Shown here one piece after another: positions 34,277-45,735 of a stretch of 64,000 nucleotides of DNA. Location of the stretch: NCBI GenBank assembly GCA_904066235.2, contig CAJFCV020000006.1:12400001-12464000 (forward strand), written 5' to 3'. Numbering within the stretch: position 1 is the stretch's first letter; each line of letters starts with the position of its first letter. The DNA comes from Bursaphelenchus xylophilus. Lineage: Eukaryota; Nematoda; Chromadorea; Rhabditida; Aphelenchoididae. A program made the position numbers and the translations under genes. Under the pieces are notes generated by a model. It was not told the DNA's origin. It ran no database searches and saw only the letters and a list, made by a program, of their open reading frames with translations.

Positions 34277-34947
34277 TGAAAAAATTTTGCACACACTATG
34301 GTCATATACCACATATCAATCCATGAAAGTTTTAGCTCCGCTTTGCAGGGAGAGCCGAGATATTGAGCAATCGAGCATGCAAAATGCGGAGAGCGATCGC
34401 AGAGAAAAAAGTCAATTTTAAGCCATATCTTTGCCAATTTTGCGCGGAAAAAATTGATTTTTGGTAGAAAAATGTTATTCTTCACAAAGGTATGTAAAGG
34501 TTATGTCATCTTTCAATTCTAAAAATTTTGAAAAAAGCATTATTTTTTTTTCAATTTCCCGCCTAAAGTCTCAATTTTTTCCGCAAACGTTAAGCTGAAA
34601 ATCGTATACACCTTCTAAAAATTTAACCTAAGTTTATACAACGTTTCTCGACGGAAGAAATAGACATGAACTTTTTGTGCTAAAATAACCAAAAAGTGTT
34701 ACATTTTCATTATCTTTATAATCGAAAATCTCGGCTGCCTCGGCAAAGCGCAAGCTAAAATCTTCTGGAATTGATATGTGGATAAGACATAATATTTGCG
34801 CCAATTTACAAAAAAATCCTCTTGAAACACATCCCTTATTAATCCCAACATATAAGAGCCCCCAAAACCGGTATACATTTCGCTATTAATCGCACACATC
34901 GTTCATACAATAAGATAATTAACGCAACAAAAGAAAAAACGAAATAA

Positions 34948-35136
34948 ATGAATGGCGTTTCACGGCAAACAGCGTTTTCGGCGCTAGAAGAAATCAAAAA
35001 AAAAACTGACGAAAATCGGCGATCATCATCTTTTCCGGATAGAATAACTGCAACGCCGCTGGCATTAGCCCCCACGACGATGGATTTTTTACTTGAAAAA
35101 CCACTTGACAGCCCCGTTGATGAGCGGACGAAATGA
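34948..35136 (+). CDS. Short open reading frame, unidentified
   Basis: 62 codons from ATG: MNGVSRQTAFSALEEIKKKT ... TTMDFLLEKPLDSPVDERTK. The composition is protein-like and hydrophilic and is not shared with the repeats around it. No introns, homology or neighbours support it. It could be an exon or chance. Confidence 0.25.
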   Translation: MNGVSRQTAFSALEEIKKKTDENRRSSSFPDRITATPLALAPTTMDFLLEKPLDSPVDERTK

Positions 35137-35268
35137 TTTGCTGCAGGGAGTAGGAAATAATGGGTGATGAGAAGATGATATGAAACTCTTTGACATGGAG
35201 CTAACAGAACTGGATGAAAGTTGGCTTAAATTTGGAGCAAGACTTTTTAAGGGATTATACGAGCTTCT

Positions 35269-35357
35269 ATCAGTCTGTCGGGAAAATAATGAGCACAATT
35301 GGACTCATGTGGCTGTGCAAAGGCGTGACGAATCCACATTATTTTCCCGACAGAATG
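35269..35357. mobile_element. MITE family 1, short internally deleted copy
   Basis: Both termini are present within 89 bp (ATCAGTCTGTCGGGAAAATA, CATTATTTTCCCGACAGAAT); most of the interior is missing. It abuts the next copy. Confidence 0.7.
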
Positions 35358-35359
35358 TT

Positions 35360-35485
35360 ATCAGTCTGCCGGGAAAATAATGAGCACAATGTCGCTGCGC
35401 TTGCTGAGTTGAAAAACTCGATTTTCCCGCGACATAATTCAATCTTTCGATGCGACAGAGTGCTCATTATTTTCCCGACAGAATG
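35360..35485. mobile_element. MITE family 1, shortened copy
   Basis: ATCAGTCTGCCGGGAAAATA to TTATTTTCCCGACAGAATG, head-to-tail with the copy ending at 35357. Confidence 0.7.
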
Positions 35486-35727
35486 ACCTTTTTTGATCGG
35501 AAAATCGAAAAACTTTTTTTGCAATTTTTGATTAAAAAGCTCAATGTAAAAAAACTCGGCCTACAACTCCGTTGAAAACAAAAAAAAAATCCGTTTAAAG
35601 CCACCTGGTAAAAGAATTATTATATCAGCATGAAAAAAATAGTCGTATTCCGCTGCTTTTTCACTTTGAAATTGTAGTTTTACAATCTTTATTTATTCTT
35701 ACGCAGAGAACGAGGAGGGACGGCCGT

Positions 35728-35809
35728 GCAGCTTTGTCCGAGTGGTTAAGGAGTCAGACTCGAAATCTGATGGGCTTTGCCCGCGCAGGTTCGAATCCTG
35801 CAGGCTGCG
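35728..35809 (+). tRNA. tRNA-Ser(CGA)
   Basis: 82 nt with acceptor GCAGCTT/AGGCTGC, discriminator G, D arm containing GAGTGGTTAAGGAG, anticodon loop CTCGAAA (CGA), long class II variable arm GGGCTTTGCCC, and T arm GCAGG-TTCGAAT-CCTGC. No intron; 3' CCA is not encoded. Confidence 0.95.
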
Positions 35810-35965
35810 ACTTCAATTTTTAGCAAATGCGATGGCTTAATAAAGTGCAATACGGTTCGAAACTAATTTTTACAACCGAGAAATTTCCTTTTTTCGCTCA
35901 AATTTTTAATATTTCTGACAAATCAAGAAGATTGCTGGCTCACGCTTAGCAGAAATAGCCGAAAT

Positions 35966-36268
35966 ATCAGTCTGTCGGGAAAATAATGAGCATAATGTCG
36001 TTGTGCCGATCGCGTCGCTGAAGTAAAAAGCAATTTGATTTTGCCGCGACACAATTTATTTTCTCTGCAGTGATGCACGGCATTCTGTACTTTTGGGACA
36101 CAACCGGTCCCCTCGAATTTTTTCTATTTTTTCAAAGTGGACCTTCTTCTTCATTACATCGCTCGCAAACCGTTGAAGCTAGAGGCTTGAAAATAGGCAT
36201 GGATGTAGAGCAAAGGCTCGCGATGGAATTTTTGATGCGACAAAATGCTCATTATTTTTCCGACAGAG
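35966..36268. mobile_element. MITE family 1 copy interrupted by about 170 bp
   Basis: Left part to about 36073 (ATCAGTCTGTCGGGAAAATA ... TGATGCACGG), right part from about 36225 (TTTTTGATGCGACAAAATGC ... TTTTTCCGACAGAG). The inserted segment is of unknown origin. Confidence 0.6.
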
Positions 36269-36356
36269 CGATATTTCGGTTATGTCTGCAAAGCTTGAGC
36301 AAGGAATCTTCTTGATTTGTTGTAAAAGTACTACTTTAAAAATTGAAAATTGAGGG

Positions 36357-36538
36357 GTCCGTTCGCAAAGCCGCTGGTGTGATTTTTGCCAAAAAATAAA
36401 AATAAAATGTGTTAGCGACAGCCCCAAAAAGCTCATTGCACGATGCAAAAAACCAAGAATTCCACAGTGTAAAGTGAACTTTTGTTTTCTCACAGTGCAT
36501 GTCGCCAAAATCACCCCAACGACTTTGCAAACGGACTA
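36357..36538. mobile_element. TIR element with CACAGTGCA boxes
   Basis: GTCCGTTCGCAAAGCCGCTG and the inverse CGACTTTGCAAACGGAC bound 182 bp with GCACGATGC and CACAGTGCATGTCGCC boxes. A right end of the same family is at 6585-6688 and mirrored in the right arm; related boxes occur at 43000-43140 and 53537-53874. Confidence 0.6.
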
Positions 36539-36827
36539 GTACACGTCCGCTGTACGATACTACAATTAAAGTTCGGATCGGACCCCCGGAAATTCCTCAA
36601 ATTCCTCCAAATCTCCGCGAATTAAATCCCCATCGTAGTTTAGGGCTCCGACCGAGGTAAGAGTTGCAAAAAAACCCGCGCAGCGAAAATAGCGGTGGGG
36701 TCAGATGAAAGTAAACTGAGTTAAAGGCGGGCGAAAAGAGGGAAAGCGAGTACCGATCATTGTTTGCGCGTCTTCAGCCGAGAGACGAAACGGATAAAGG
36801 AATCGGAATATCCGTGGGTCAAGGTGT

Positions 36828-36849
36828 GCACACACACACACACACACAG
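36828..36849. repeat. (CA)11 microsatellite
   Basis: Uninterrupted CA dinucleotide run of about 22 bases. The surrounding 36540-37040 has no gene that I can support. Confidence 0.9.
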
Positions 36850-37039
36850 ATCTCCGGGGCTATAATATACCGCGAGGGCGGTAATTTGGTTGCGCATGGG
36901 GACGAGGGGAGAAGGTTTGGGGAAGAAGCAATGTGTCGATGACGGATATGGGATGCAAGAAAGGATCATCCAGATAGTTTTTTTGTGGGAAATATGCGGA
37001 AAATTCAAAAAATTACTGAAAAAAGACGTTCCAAAATAT

Positions 37040-37440
37040 ACCCTTCGAGCTTGTTCAAATTATACACACTTCTTCTGTACAGGCCGCTAATAAATTCCTG
37101 AAAATTTCAGCTCGCGATTTGCATGTAATACCGAGATGTTCAACGATCTTTGCAGGCAAGATAGCATAGAAAATGGAGAGTGACGCTCAGTGAAAAATGT
37201 AGAAAAATTTCTGGCCATGTCTTTGCGGACTTTGAGGCAAAGAAATTATGTTTTTGTGGAAATTTTGTAGTCATTGGTACTGATTGAATCCTTCGTTTTC
37301 AAGCTCAAAATTGCAAAAAAAGCATTGATTTTTTGCCAAGTTTTGATGTGATATATCTCGGCTGTATACACGAGCTAAAGTCACATATAGGTCTTAGAAA
37401 ACATTATTCTTAATTTACCCCCATGTTTCAGCAAAATGGG
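37040..37440. mobile_element. MITE family 2 copy, diverged
   Basis: Interior AATTCCTGAAAATTTCAGCT and CGAGATGTTCAACGATCTTT recognisable; termini decayed. Confidence 0.45.
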
Positions 37441-37670
37441 ACAATGTCAGCTCCCGAAACAATCAAAGAAATATCATATCCATATTCAACAAAAAATCGC
37501 CCAAAAATTTTTGGAAATAAGTAAAAAAAACGCCTCCAACTCGTCGCTCATCTTTCCTCATTGGATCCCACTTTCAACTTTCAGACCATGATCAACGAGG
37601 GATGTATTAAATCTGTAAGAAATCCAATTAGTTATTCCGTTCGACCTGAGATCGGATCGGCGCGGATTTA

Positions 37671-38595
37671 CAGGGTCTTTCAAGAAATGTGCAGGAAAGT
37701 AGGAGGTTATAGCTTTCCGCGGAGGCGGCGCAGAGAGTTCGTTTTTGGAATATGTATTTTTCAGTGACATTATTTTTTGCCTACGAAATAACGAGCTTTT
37801 CGAGTGCAAACTGAGGTCGCTACGACCTTCTGAAGTAAAGGCATCTCTACCCCGAAAACCAGGGTTTTTCGGTTGAAAATGATCGAGAAATTTCAGAGTT
37901 TTTCGGTCGAAAATCACCGAGAAATGTCGGGTTTTTTGGGGGTTTCGATAGAGCTGACGTTGAAAACAGGGAAGGGAATTGCCAACACGTTGAAAATTAA
38001 GCAAATATTCGGCTGCTCTTCATTCTGACACTTTGGCTAGCCAACCAGTTTTTGTTAGCAGTTTAAAAGTTCGGTTGTCATTCCTGTCCTTTGACGCCCA
38101 TTACACCCTTTGACTAGTTTTTATAAGACTTCACAGCCATTCTGGTGCCTTGGCTAGCCGATTCCAGGTTCCTCAAATCCCTAAATGATGTCACGTTTCT
38201 TCGCGGAAGATACTGAAAAATAAACTTGAAATCTGCCCCAAGTTGAGGCTAGCCGAATATTTGCTAAATTTCCAACGTGTTGGCAACATCCTTCCCTTTT
38301 TTCAACGTCAACTCTATCGGAGCCCCCCAAAAAACCCGACATTTCTCGGTGATTTTCGACCGAAAAACTCTGAAATTTCTCGATCATTTTCAACCGAAAA
38401 ACCCTGGTTTTCGGGGTAGAGATGCCTTTACTTCAGAAGGTCGTAGCGACCTCAGTTTGCACTCTAAAAGCTTGTTATTTCGTAGGCAAAAAATAATGTC
38501 ACAGAAAAATACATATTCCAAAAACGAACTCTCTGCGCCGCCTCCGCCGAAAGTTATAGCCTCCTACTTTCCTGCACATTTCTTGAAAGACCCTG
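37671..38595. mobile_element. TA-flanked foldback element
   Basis: CAGGGTCTTTCAAGAAATGT at the left and its inverse at the right, with TA at 37669-37670 and 38596-38597. Inverted arms of roughly 330 bp enclose a short core. The open frames in the arms are copies of the same palindromic sequence. TA duplication suggests Tc1/mariner mobilisation. Confidence 0.8.
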
Positions 38596-38727
38596 TATTT
38601 GCGAATTTTACATGGCTTTGACCATTCATAAGGGGCGATATTAAAAGAAGTTTATGGGATTTTAAAGCGTCTAATATCCGGATCCTTCTTTTGGAAGACG
38701 GATATTTTTTGGTTTTTTGGACTCAGA

Positions 38728-39180
38728 GGGGAAGTACGTAAGTGCGACGGTCAGACTTTGTTGAAAATTAGCATAAAATTTAGAATTTTTTTTGTAACGC
38801 ATATGAGAGATTCCTGGCTCGCGCTTTGCAGAAACGACCAAAATTTTTTTGGTCAAAACTTGAAAAAAATGTGACACTTTTTTGCGAAATTTTTCATATA
38901 AAGTTATGTGCCCATTTCTACCGTAAAGGGTAATGTTTTCCACAAAAAAACCACAATTTCCCGCCCGAAATAATAGTAGCAAGGCTATGGCCAAAAAGCG
39001 TAATTCATTTCTCTGACCGCTCTCCGCATTTCGCGTGCTCTCTCGGCTGCAAAAATCGTTCAATATCTCGGCTGAGCCTAAAGAGCGCGAGCTAAAACTT
39101 TCAGGAATTGACATCAGTCCTATGCTCGACGCGCGTGAAAAATAAAAAAAATCCGAGCATCGCACAAGGGGTACCTCCCT
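38728..39180. mobile_element. MITE family 2 copy
   Basis: GGGGAAGTACGTAAGTGCGA to GCATCGCACAAGGGGTACCT; complete. Confidence 0.7.
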
Positions 39181-39544
39181 TGTGAAAATGTGATTTTTTC
39201 GAAATTTAAAGGCTTTTTTGACACTTTCACAACTTGATTTAATAAAAAAAATCTGAAGATGACACGTATTTTCATATAATCATCAAATATCACCTTAAAA
39301 CACAATGCCAAGATTTGGCGGGAAAACGAAAATTCAAAAATAAAATCTTTTTTATTGCTCCCTACGGTCTTGCGCGTTATTGAAAGTGTCAATATCCCCG
39401 ATAATAAGCATCACAAATCTCACCAAACTTCTGAAGGAGCGATCTATTCGTTGAGATGACACTTGATCCGATATTCCCCTTCCTTTTCACTCATTCTTTT
39501 GTACCCGCCAAAGTGGAGGGAAAATAATACATAATCGGAAACGT

Positions 39545-39748
39545 TTGAGAGATCGAGAAAAGTGGTATCTCGGAGAAATTGAAAGATCTGTGGGTTGTGA
39601 TCCGGAGTTATTAAGGAAACGCAGCAAAATTAAATTCGTTGCAGAAGCCCCCACGAGTTCGCTAGATCAAATTCAAACTTTATATAAACGCATGAAGCCA
39701 GCACCAGCTGGCAAATTCCGGCTTCAGCCATATCAATTGCGGATATAA
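39545..39748 (+). CDS. Short open reading frame, unidentified
   Basis: 67 codons: MRDREKWYLGEIERSVGCDP ... IQTLYKRMKPAPAGKFRLQP. The composition is protein-like and distinct from local repeats. No family, introns or start context support it. Confidence 0.25.
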   Translation: MRDREKWYLGEIERSVGCDPELLRKRSKIKFVAEAPTSSLDQIQTLYKRMKPAPAGKFRLQPYQLRI

Positions 39749-40084
39749 CTTTCATATCAGTACGGTTAAAGTTAACCGTCGGGTCTAGACAAATAAACAG
39801 ATAACTGATAAGGATAGAAGTATTTTTTTATCAACTTGTGCATTCTGTTTATGCGGCATGGAAGTGTTTTTAAAAAATTGAATAAACAGTCATGGAAATG
39901 AAAAAGCAAAAAAAGCGGTTTTGATCAGGTTTTGGCTAACAAAGCTGTGTTCCAAAGGAGCCGGCACACGTATTGGTCACAAGCCACAAATTGATCCCAG
40001 AAAAGGCCAATGTTTTGATCCAATGTTTTGCCAAGTTTCATCAAAATCTGAGCGTCGCACTTGGGGTACTTCCCCCATAAGCAT

Positions 40085-40365
40085 TGCTTGCGATTAGACG
40101 TAGGCTTGATTTGGCTTAGGCTTGCTTAGGCTTACACATATGCGAGCGTTCTATGCCCAGGCCACATAATCATCTCAGGAACGGCGATATACTATTATAT
40201 TTTATCTAATGTTGTGCCGAATTTTATCGAAATCTGATCGTCGCACTTGGTGTACTTTCCCTGTAACCATTGCTTAGGCTTAGCCTTGGGCTTGCTTAGG
40301 CTTAGGCTTGCTTAAGCTTAGCGCTGCTTAGGCTTAAGCTTTCTTAATTTTAGGCTTGTTTAAAG
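40085..40365. repeat. Interstitial degenerate telomere-like repeats (TTAGGC)n
   Basis: Two clusters (40085-40135 and 40268-40365) of GCTTAGGCTTAGGCTT-type units; TTAGGC is the nematode telomere repeat. They are separated by part of a family 2 MITE (about 40190-40262). A reverse-orientation cluster (GCCTAAGC) is at 49873-49935. Confidence 0.7.
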
Positions 40366-41047
40366 CGCATCTGCGAGCGTTCTATTAATTCCGCAAAGTG
40401 CGAACTAGGAATCATATCTAACCGAAAATTATATTCTAAATTTTTGTCCAATTTTATCAAAAATTCCTTTCAAATCTACGAGAAAACACAAGGATACTAG
40501 AATTTTCCCAAAGTCAATGGAGTCGCACCGTGAAAATTCAAAAATCACTCCAGCGAATTTCCGGACGGACTAGTATTTCCTAAGTTTACAGCGTCAACGA
40601 CCACCTACAACCAGGCCACTTGCCTTGCCTCTGCCCTAAAGTTGTCATAAATTCCAGAAGACCTCACTAAACTTCATAAAACGCGGAGGGGAATTGGTTT
40701 GCTGTCGTAAATAAGGTCGTTTTATTGTCTTATCCACCTCCCCTATTTCGTCGGAGGAGAACGTTTCGCCACTTTGATCAGCCGGTTTACGTAATTGCCC
40801 CCAAAGAATTCGATTGAAAATCCATTCCACTGGGACTAATTACCTGGCGGTAATTGGGATAGTACCCTCTTTTCGGTGGATTAAAATGAAAAATAGGGCT
40901 CATCCAAAGAGCGCGGGCAACTCTCAAGGGGTTTGAGGCTAAAGTTGAGGACGCTGGAGGATGACTTGCAATGCGATTATATGATTTTTTCAATGGGAGA
41001 TACTCGAAGTGAAACGCTCATATGTCGACAAAGCGTGACAAAAATTT

Positions 41048-42705
41048 ATCAGCCTGTCGGGAAAATAATGAGCACTCCGTCGCATCGAATCGCCGTTAAA
41101 GTGCGAGGTTCCGTAAGCCAGCGCCCAAATAAAGATTGTTCCCGCTGCGGGACCCAACACGGCAGGTCTCTCTTGCCAGAAAATAAAAAAATTGTTTTTT
41201 TATTGTACAAAACGGATCAAACAGTGTGAAGATGGATGGAGATCAGTCAAAAAGGTATGTTTTATTGTGTTTTCTGATTTAGAGCAGCTCGGCAAAAAAA
41301 ATTTACGAAATCTGGTCCGAGATTTTTTGTGTGTTGAGCGATTTTACGCAATTTTTGACATAAGGAAGCATGAAAATGGGTGTAGCTTCGAAAAGAACCG
41401 TCCAGGGGAGGTGGTGATTGAGTTTTGGTCAAGTTAGGGTCAAAACCTTCACCAGACTACCTAGTGTAATATATTTTTTTCTAGGAATTCGAATCCAGAT
41501 GAAGCCAGACGGCTAAAATTCGCCACGAAGACTCGCTGAAGCCAGAAGAAGACACGAAACTGGTCAAAGTCAATGCTGGTTTAGCGTTTTTCTAAGCCGA
41601 TGTCGCATCGAAAAGGTGAGTTTTACTTGGTTTTCACGTTTTAGATCAAGAAATCTTTGCTGAATGAGCAAGGTAATCTGTCTAGCTTCCCAATGATGCT
41701 ATCTGGAACGCGATTGCTCGATTTTGCGCCACGCTAGGCATAAATCCATGATCCACACCCAATATGTCAAGTGTAATATATTTTTTTCAGCTGACAACCC
41801 GACCTGAAGCTCCGACTATGCCAAACACATGAAACTTTGTTTGGACGGTAAAGAAGGTTTTGCAGATCAAACAGTGAGGAAAGAAGGACAATTTTATTAT
41901 AAAAAACATAGTAATAAGTATTTTCACATTCATAATAAACATAACACCGGTCTATTGTTGAATCCGTTAGAATCTGCTACTGAACTCTCTCTCTCTCTTG
42001 ATCAGGCTTATGGGCATGGGGGACGAGTGGGCCGGAATTCCTGGAAACATTATATTACACAGGATATATTGGATCTGGTGTGGCGCAAAATCGAGCGCCA
42101 CACATGCGACATCGGCTTAGAAAAACGCTAAACCAGCATTGACTTTGACCAGTTTCGTGTCTTCTTCTGGCTTCAGCGAGTCTTCGTGGCGAATTTTAGC
42201 CGTCTGGCTTCATCTGGATTCGAATTCCTAGAAAAAAATATATTACACTAGGTAGTCTGGTGAAGGTTTTGACCCTAACTTGACCAAAACTCAATCACCA
42301 CCTCTCCTGGACGGTTCTTTTCGAAGCTACACCCATTTTCATGCTTCCTTATGTCAAAAATTGCGTAAAATCGCTCAACACACAAAAAATGTTGGACCAG
42401 ATTTCGTAAAATTTTTTGCCGAGCTGCTCTAAATCAGAAAACACAATAAAACATACCTTTTTGACTGATCTCCATCCATCTTCACACTGTTTGATCCGTT
42501 TTGTACAATAAAAAAACAATTTTTTTATTTTCTGGCAAGAGAGACCTGCCGTGTTGGGTCCCGCAGCGGGAACAATCTTTATTTGGGCGCTGGCTTACGG
42601 AACCTCGCACTTTAAGAAATGAATGTTGTCGCAGCAAAATCAAGTTGACTTTAACTTCAGCGATCGAAGAAGCAATTTTGCTCATTATTTTTCCGACAGA
42701 CTGAT
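41048..42705. mobile_element. MITE family 1 copy split by a TTAA foldback element
   Basis: Left part 41048-41099 (ATCAGCCTGTCGGGAAAATA ... AATCGCCG), right part 42612-42705 (GAAATGAATGTTGTCGCAGC ... TTTTTCCGACAGACTGAT). The two parts join to a normal family 1 sequence across a duplicated TTAA. Confidence 0.75.
41100..42611. mobile_element. TTAA foldback element (piggyBac-type target)
   Basis: 1512 bp with inverted arms of about 510 bp (41100-41608 and 42104-42611) and terminal AGTGCGAGGTTCCG/CGGAACCTCGCACT, flanked by TTAA at 41096-41099 and 42612-42615; TTAA is the piggyBac-superfamily target. Each arm contains a small ATG exon (MDGDQSKR, donor gtatgt) and a second exon-like piece (NSNPDEARRLKFATKTR, stop). 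The core has a 100-codon frame (41829-42131) of unknown nature. No transposase is visible, so it is probably non-autonomous. Confidence 0.75.
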
Positions 42706-42806
42706 AAAATTCTCAGGAACTGATACGTGGCCAATACTGAATAAATTCACCAAAAAATGAACACTTAAAAAAAATCCGATGAAATTTGCTGCGGCCTCAC
42801 TATTAT

Positions 42807-42942
42807 CATCATGTCGGGAAAATAACGAACACTCAGTTGCTTCCGAGAAAATAAATTGTGTCGCAGCAAAATAAAATTGATTTTCACTTCACCAACGCGA
42901 TCGGCACAGCGACATTGTGATCATTATTTTCCCGACAGACTG
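42807..42942. mobile_element. MITE family 1 copy
   Basis: Left terminus decayed (CATGTCGGGAAAATAACGAA); right terminus CATTATTTTCCCGACAGACTG intact apart from one base. Confidence 0.65.
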
Positions 42943-43476
42943 AAACTTTTTGAAAGTGCGTAGAGTTTTTATCGCGAGGAGGCTCTGCACCGTGAATTTC
43001 ATATAAATTATGCACCGTGCAGTCGAATTATCGATGTGCTTCTTCAACTGCGTCGCTGCGAAAATTGTGCTCGCGACACAATTGCGCAGTGCAAAATGGT
43101 TCGAAATAGCCTGTGCACCATGCGAAAACCCGCAAAATTCACTGTGCGCCGCGACAATAACCACTTTTAAAAAAGTGGAGTAAATAAAAAAATTTGCGAA
43201 AACTTGTCCAATTACGGCCTCCAAAATGAAGGCAAAAACTAATCTTGCCAGCCGTGTTTTTTGTTTCATCAAATTCTCTCACAGCGCTTAAAAAATTGGT
43301 ATCCCGCTGCGCGAAGGCCAAAGAGAAATCAAAAACAGCGGCCTTTTAACTCGGCTCATAAGAAAACGGTAAGGCAACACCCGAGAAAGCAAAAACACAA
43401 AAAAAAACTCGAAATTTCACACAATAGTAGACATGTGAGTTGTTAAAAAGTTTGTGTAAACATACGAATCTAACAG

Positions 43477-43918
43477 GTGAAGTACCCGAAGTGCGACGCT
43501 CAGATTTTGATGAAACTTGGCACAAATTTAGAATAATTTTTTCTATGATATAAGCGAGAATCCTAGCTCGCGCTTTGCAGAAACTACCGAGATTTTTAGA
43601 TCGAAAGTCGGCGAAAATTTGAGACTTTTTGCCAAATTTCGGGACGAAAAGTTTCATGCCTATTTCTATCATAGAGGATAATGTTTCCACAAAAAATCAT
43701 TTTTTCCGCGCAAAACTAGCGAAGTTATGGCCAAAAATTGTTTTTCTCTTTGACCGCTCTCCACGTCTAGCGTGCTCTCTCGGCGGCAAAGATCGGTCAA
43801 TATCTCGGCGGCACCCGCAAAGCGCGAGCTAAACCTTTCAGGAATTGATATTTAGTCTATTCCCGACGTGTGCAAAATCAAAAAAAAATCTGAGCATCGC
43901 ACTTGGGGTACTTCCCCT
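43477..43918. mobile_element. MITE family 2 copy
   Basis: GTGAAGTACCCGAAGTGCGA to CACTTGGGGTACTTCCCC; complete. Confidence 0.75.
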
Positions 43919-44011
43919 GTAAATCTTGAAAATTTTGGTTATACTGGAATTCTTTTTTTTAATTTATGAAAATTCTAAAAATGCAGTTTTATGCAAAGAG
44001 TTTGAGTTTCT

Positions 44012-44150
44012 ATCGGTCTGTCGGGAAAATAATGTGGTCGCAGCAAAATGTTTCGTCTCGTCGCCACATTTTCGGCCTCGGCCAACCGCCACAACACGAT
44101 GATCAGCGAGATCCCAAAGCGCGACAAAGTTACATTATTTTCCCGACATA
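44012..44150. mobile_element. MITE family 1, subfamily B copy
   Basis: ATCGGTCTGTCGGGAAAATA to TTACATTATTTTCCCGACAT; interior GTCGCAGCAAAATGTTTCGT and GATCCCAAAGCGCGACAAAG. A family 2 right end follows (44155-44253). Confidence 0.7.
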
Positions 44151-44569
44151 TCGAGCTAGAAATTTTGCATATGTCTTCAAAAACTTTTCTCTAAATTTGT
44201 GCCAAGCTTCATCAAAATCTGAACGTCGCACTAGGAGTAGTTCCCCCTCGTAAGTAGTCATTCCGATTTCCCTCAAAACCCGAACTCCATTTGCCCAAAT
44301 AAGAAGAATGGATGAACAAGAAAAGAAAGAAGTTCGCTCCGTGCCGAAGGTCATTTGGGATGTGCGAATTTGAGGTTAACGCCCAGGTAACGAGACGACG
44401 GCGGGCATTCTGTTAAATTTATGTTGAGTCAAAAAAAAGAGTCGCTCCTTCGGGCGTTGCGACCTTAACGGAGATCTTCGTGAAGATGTTGACAGTGTTT
44501 CAGATGACATACCATACTCGTGAAAGTGAAAAAGTATTTAAAAAATTGTTGTAAAAATCATAAAAAAAT

Positions 44570-44720
44570 ATCAGTCTGTCGGGGAAATAATGAACACTCT
44601 GTCGCATCGAAAATCGCATCTCCGGCGAGAAAATGAATTGCGTAACGAAAAAATCAAATTGCTTTTCATTTCAGCGATCGGCACAGCGACATTGCGCGCA
44701 TTATTTTCCCGACAGACTGA
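44570..44720. mobile_element. MITE family 1, full copy
   Basis: ATCAGTCTGTCGGGGAAATA to ATTATTTTCCCGACAGACTG. Confidence 0.75.
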
Positions 44721-44788
44721 CATGAAAATCTAACAGAACCACCCTAGTGTGGCGCCCAGATTTGAAGGAAATTTGGCATAAATTTACA

Positions 44789-45232
44789 GGGCAAGTACTC
44801 CAAGTGCGACGCTCAGATTTTCTTTAAATTTTGCACACACGTCGGGTATGGACTAAATATCAATTCCTGAAAGTTTTAGCTCACGCTTTGCGGGCGCCGC
44901 CGAGATATCGAACGATTTTTGCCGCCGGGAGAGCACGCTAAACGTGGAGAGCGGCCAAAGAGAAATCGCTTTTTTGGCCATAACTTTGGCAGTTTCGTGC
45001 GGAAAAAAATGATTTTTTGTAGAAACATTATCCTTTACAGTTGAAATAGGCATGAAACTTTTCGTGCCGAAATTCGGCAAAAAGTCCTAAATTTTCGCCG
45101 ACTTTCGATCTAAAAAATCTCGGTTGTTTCTGCAAAGCGCAAGCTATGATCCTCGCATATATCTTAGAAAAAATTATTCTATGTTTGTGCCGAGTTTCAT
45201 CAAAATCTGAGCGTCGCTTGGAGTACTTCCCT
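44789..45232. mobile_element. MITE family 2 copy
   Basis: GGCAAGTACTCCAAGTGCGA to GAGCGTCGCTTGGAGTACTT; complete. Confidence 0.75.
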
Positions 45233-45563
45233 TGTTAGATAAAGTTTTTCTAACAAGACATGCGAAATCTTGGAAAAAATGACGAATTTTGTCGCATCAT
45301 GCTTGTTTTTTTAAAGAAATTTGACTTGTCGTGGCCACGATTATTTTCCCGACAGGCTGACATTTGTTTGTTATCGAACAGAGAACAATTTTTGACGCTG
45401 TCCCTTTTTTGGGCTCTTCCCAAATTTATATTCCTGACCAAATTTTGACCTTTTAGCATTTTCATCCGACCATTTCGCCGTTTCTTTTGTTCTTTTTTCT
45501 TCTCAACGAGCTGTATAAATTGCTAGATCATTTGAGAAATAAAATGGCCTTCAACTTTTAATT

Positions 45564-45735
45564 TATCAGTCGTCACTCTGTCGGGAAAATAATTAGAGAC
45601 TCTGTCGCATCGAAAATCACATCGCCGCCGAGAAAATGAATTGTGTTGCGACTCGCGACAAAATCAAATTGCTTTTCACTCCAGCAACGCTAGCGGAGCA
45701 GCGACAATTTACTCAGTATTTTCCCGACTGACTGA
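45564..45735. mobile_element. MITE family 1 copy with small terminal insertion
   Basis: Left end ATCAGTCGTCACTCTGTCGG contains extra bases; right end ATTTTCCCGACTGACTGAT. Confidence 0.65.

Noticed and set aside
37558..38621. Long frames on both strands (148 and 114 codons)
   Set aside because: They are the two arms of one TA-flanked foldback element read in opposite directions.
38671..39165. 164-codon minus-strand frame
   Set aside because: Lies within a family 2 MITE; similar frames recur in other copies because of shared sequence.
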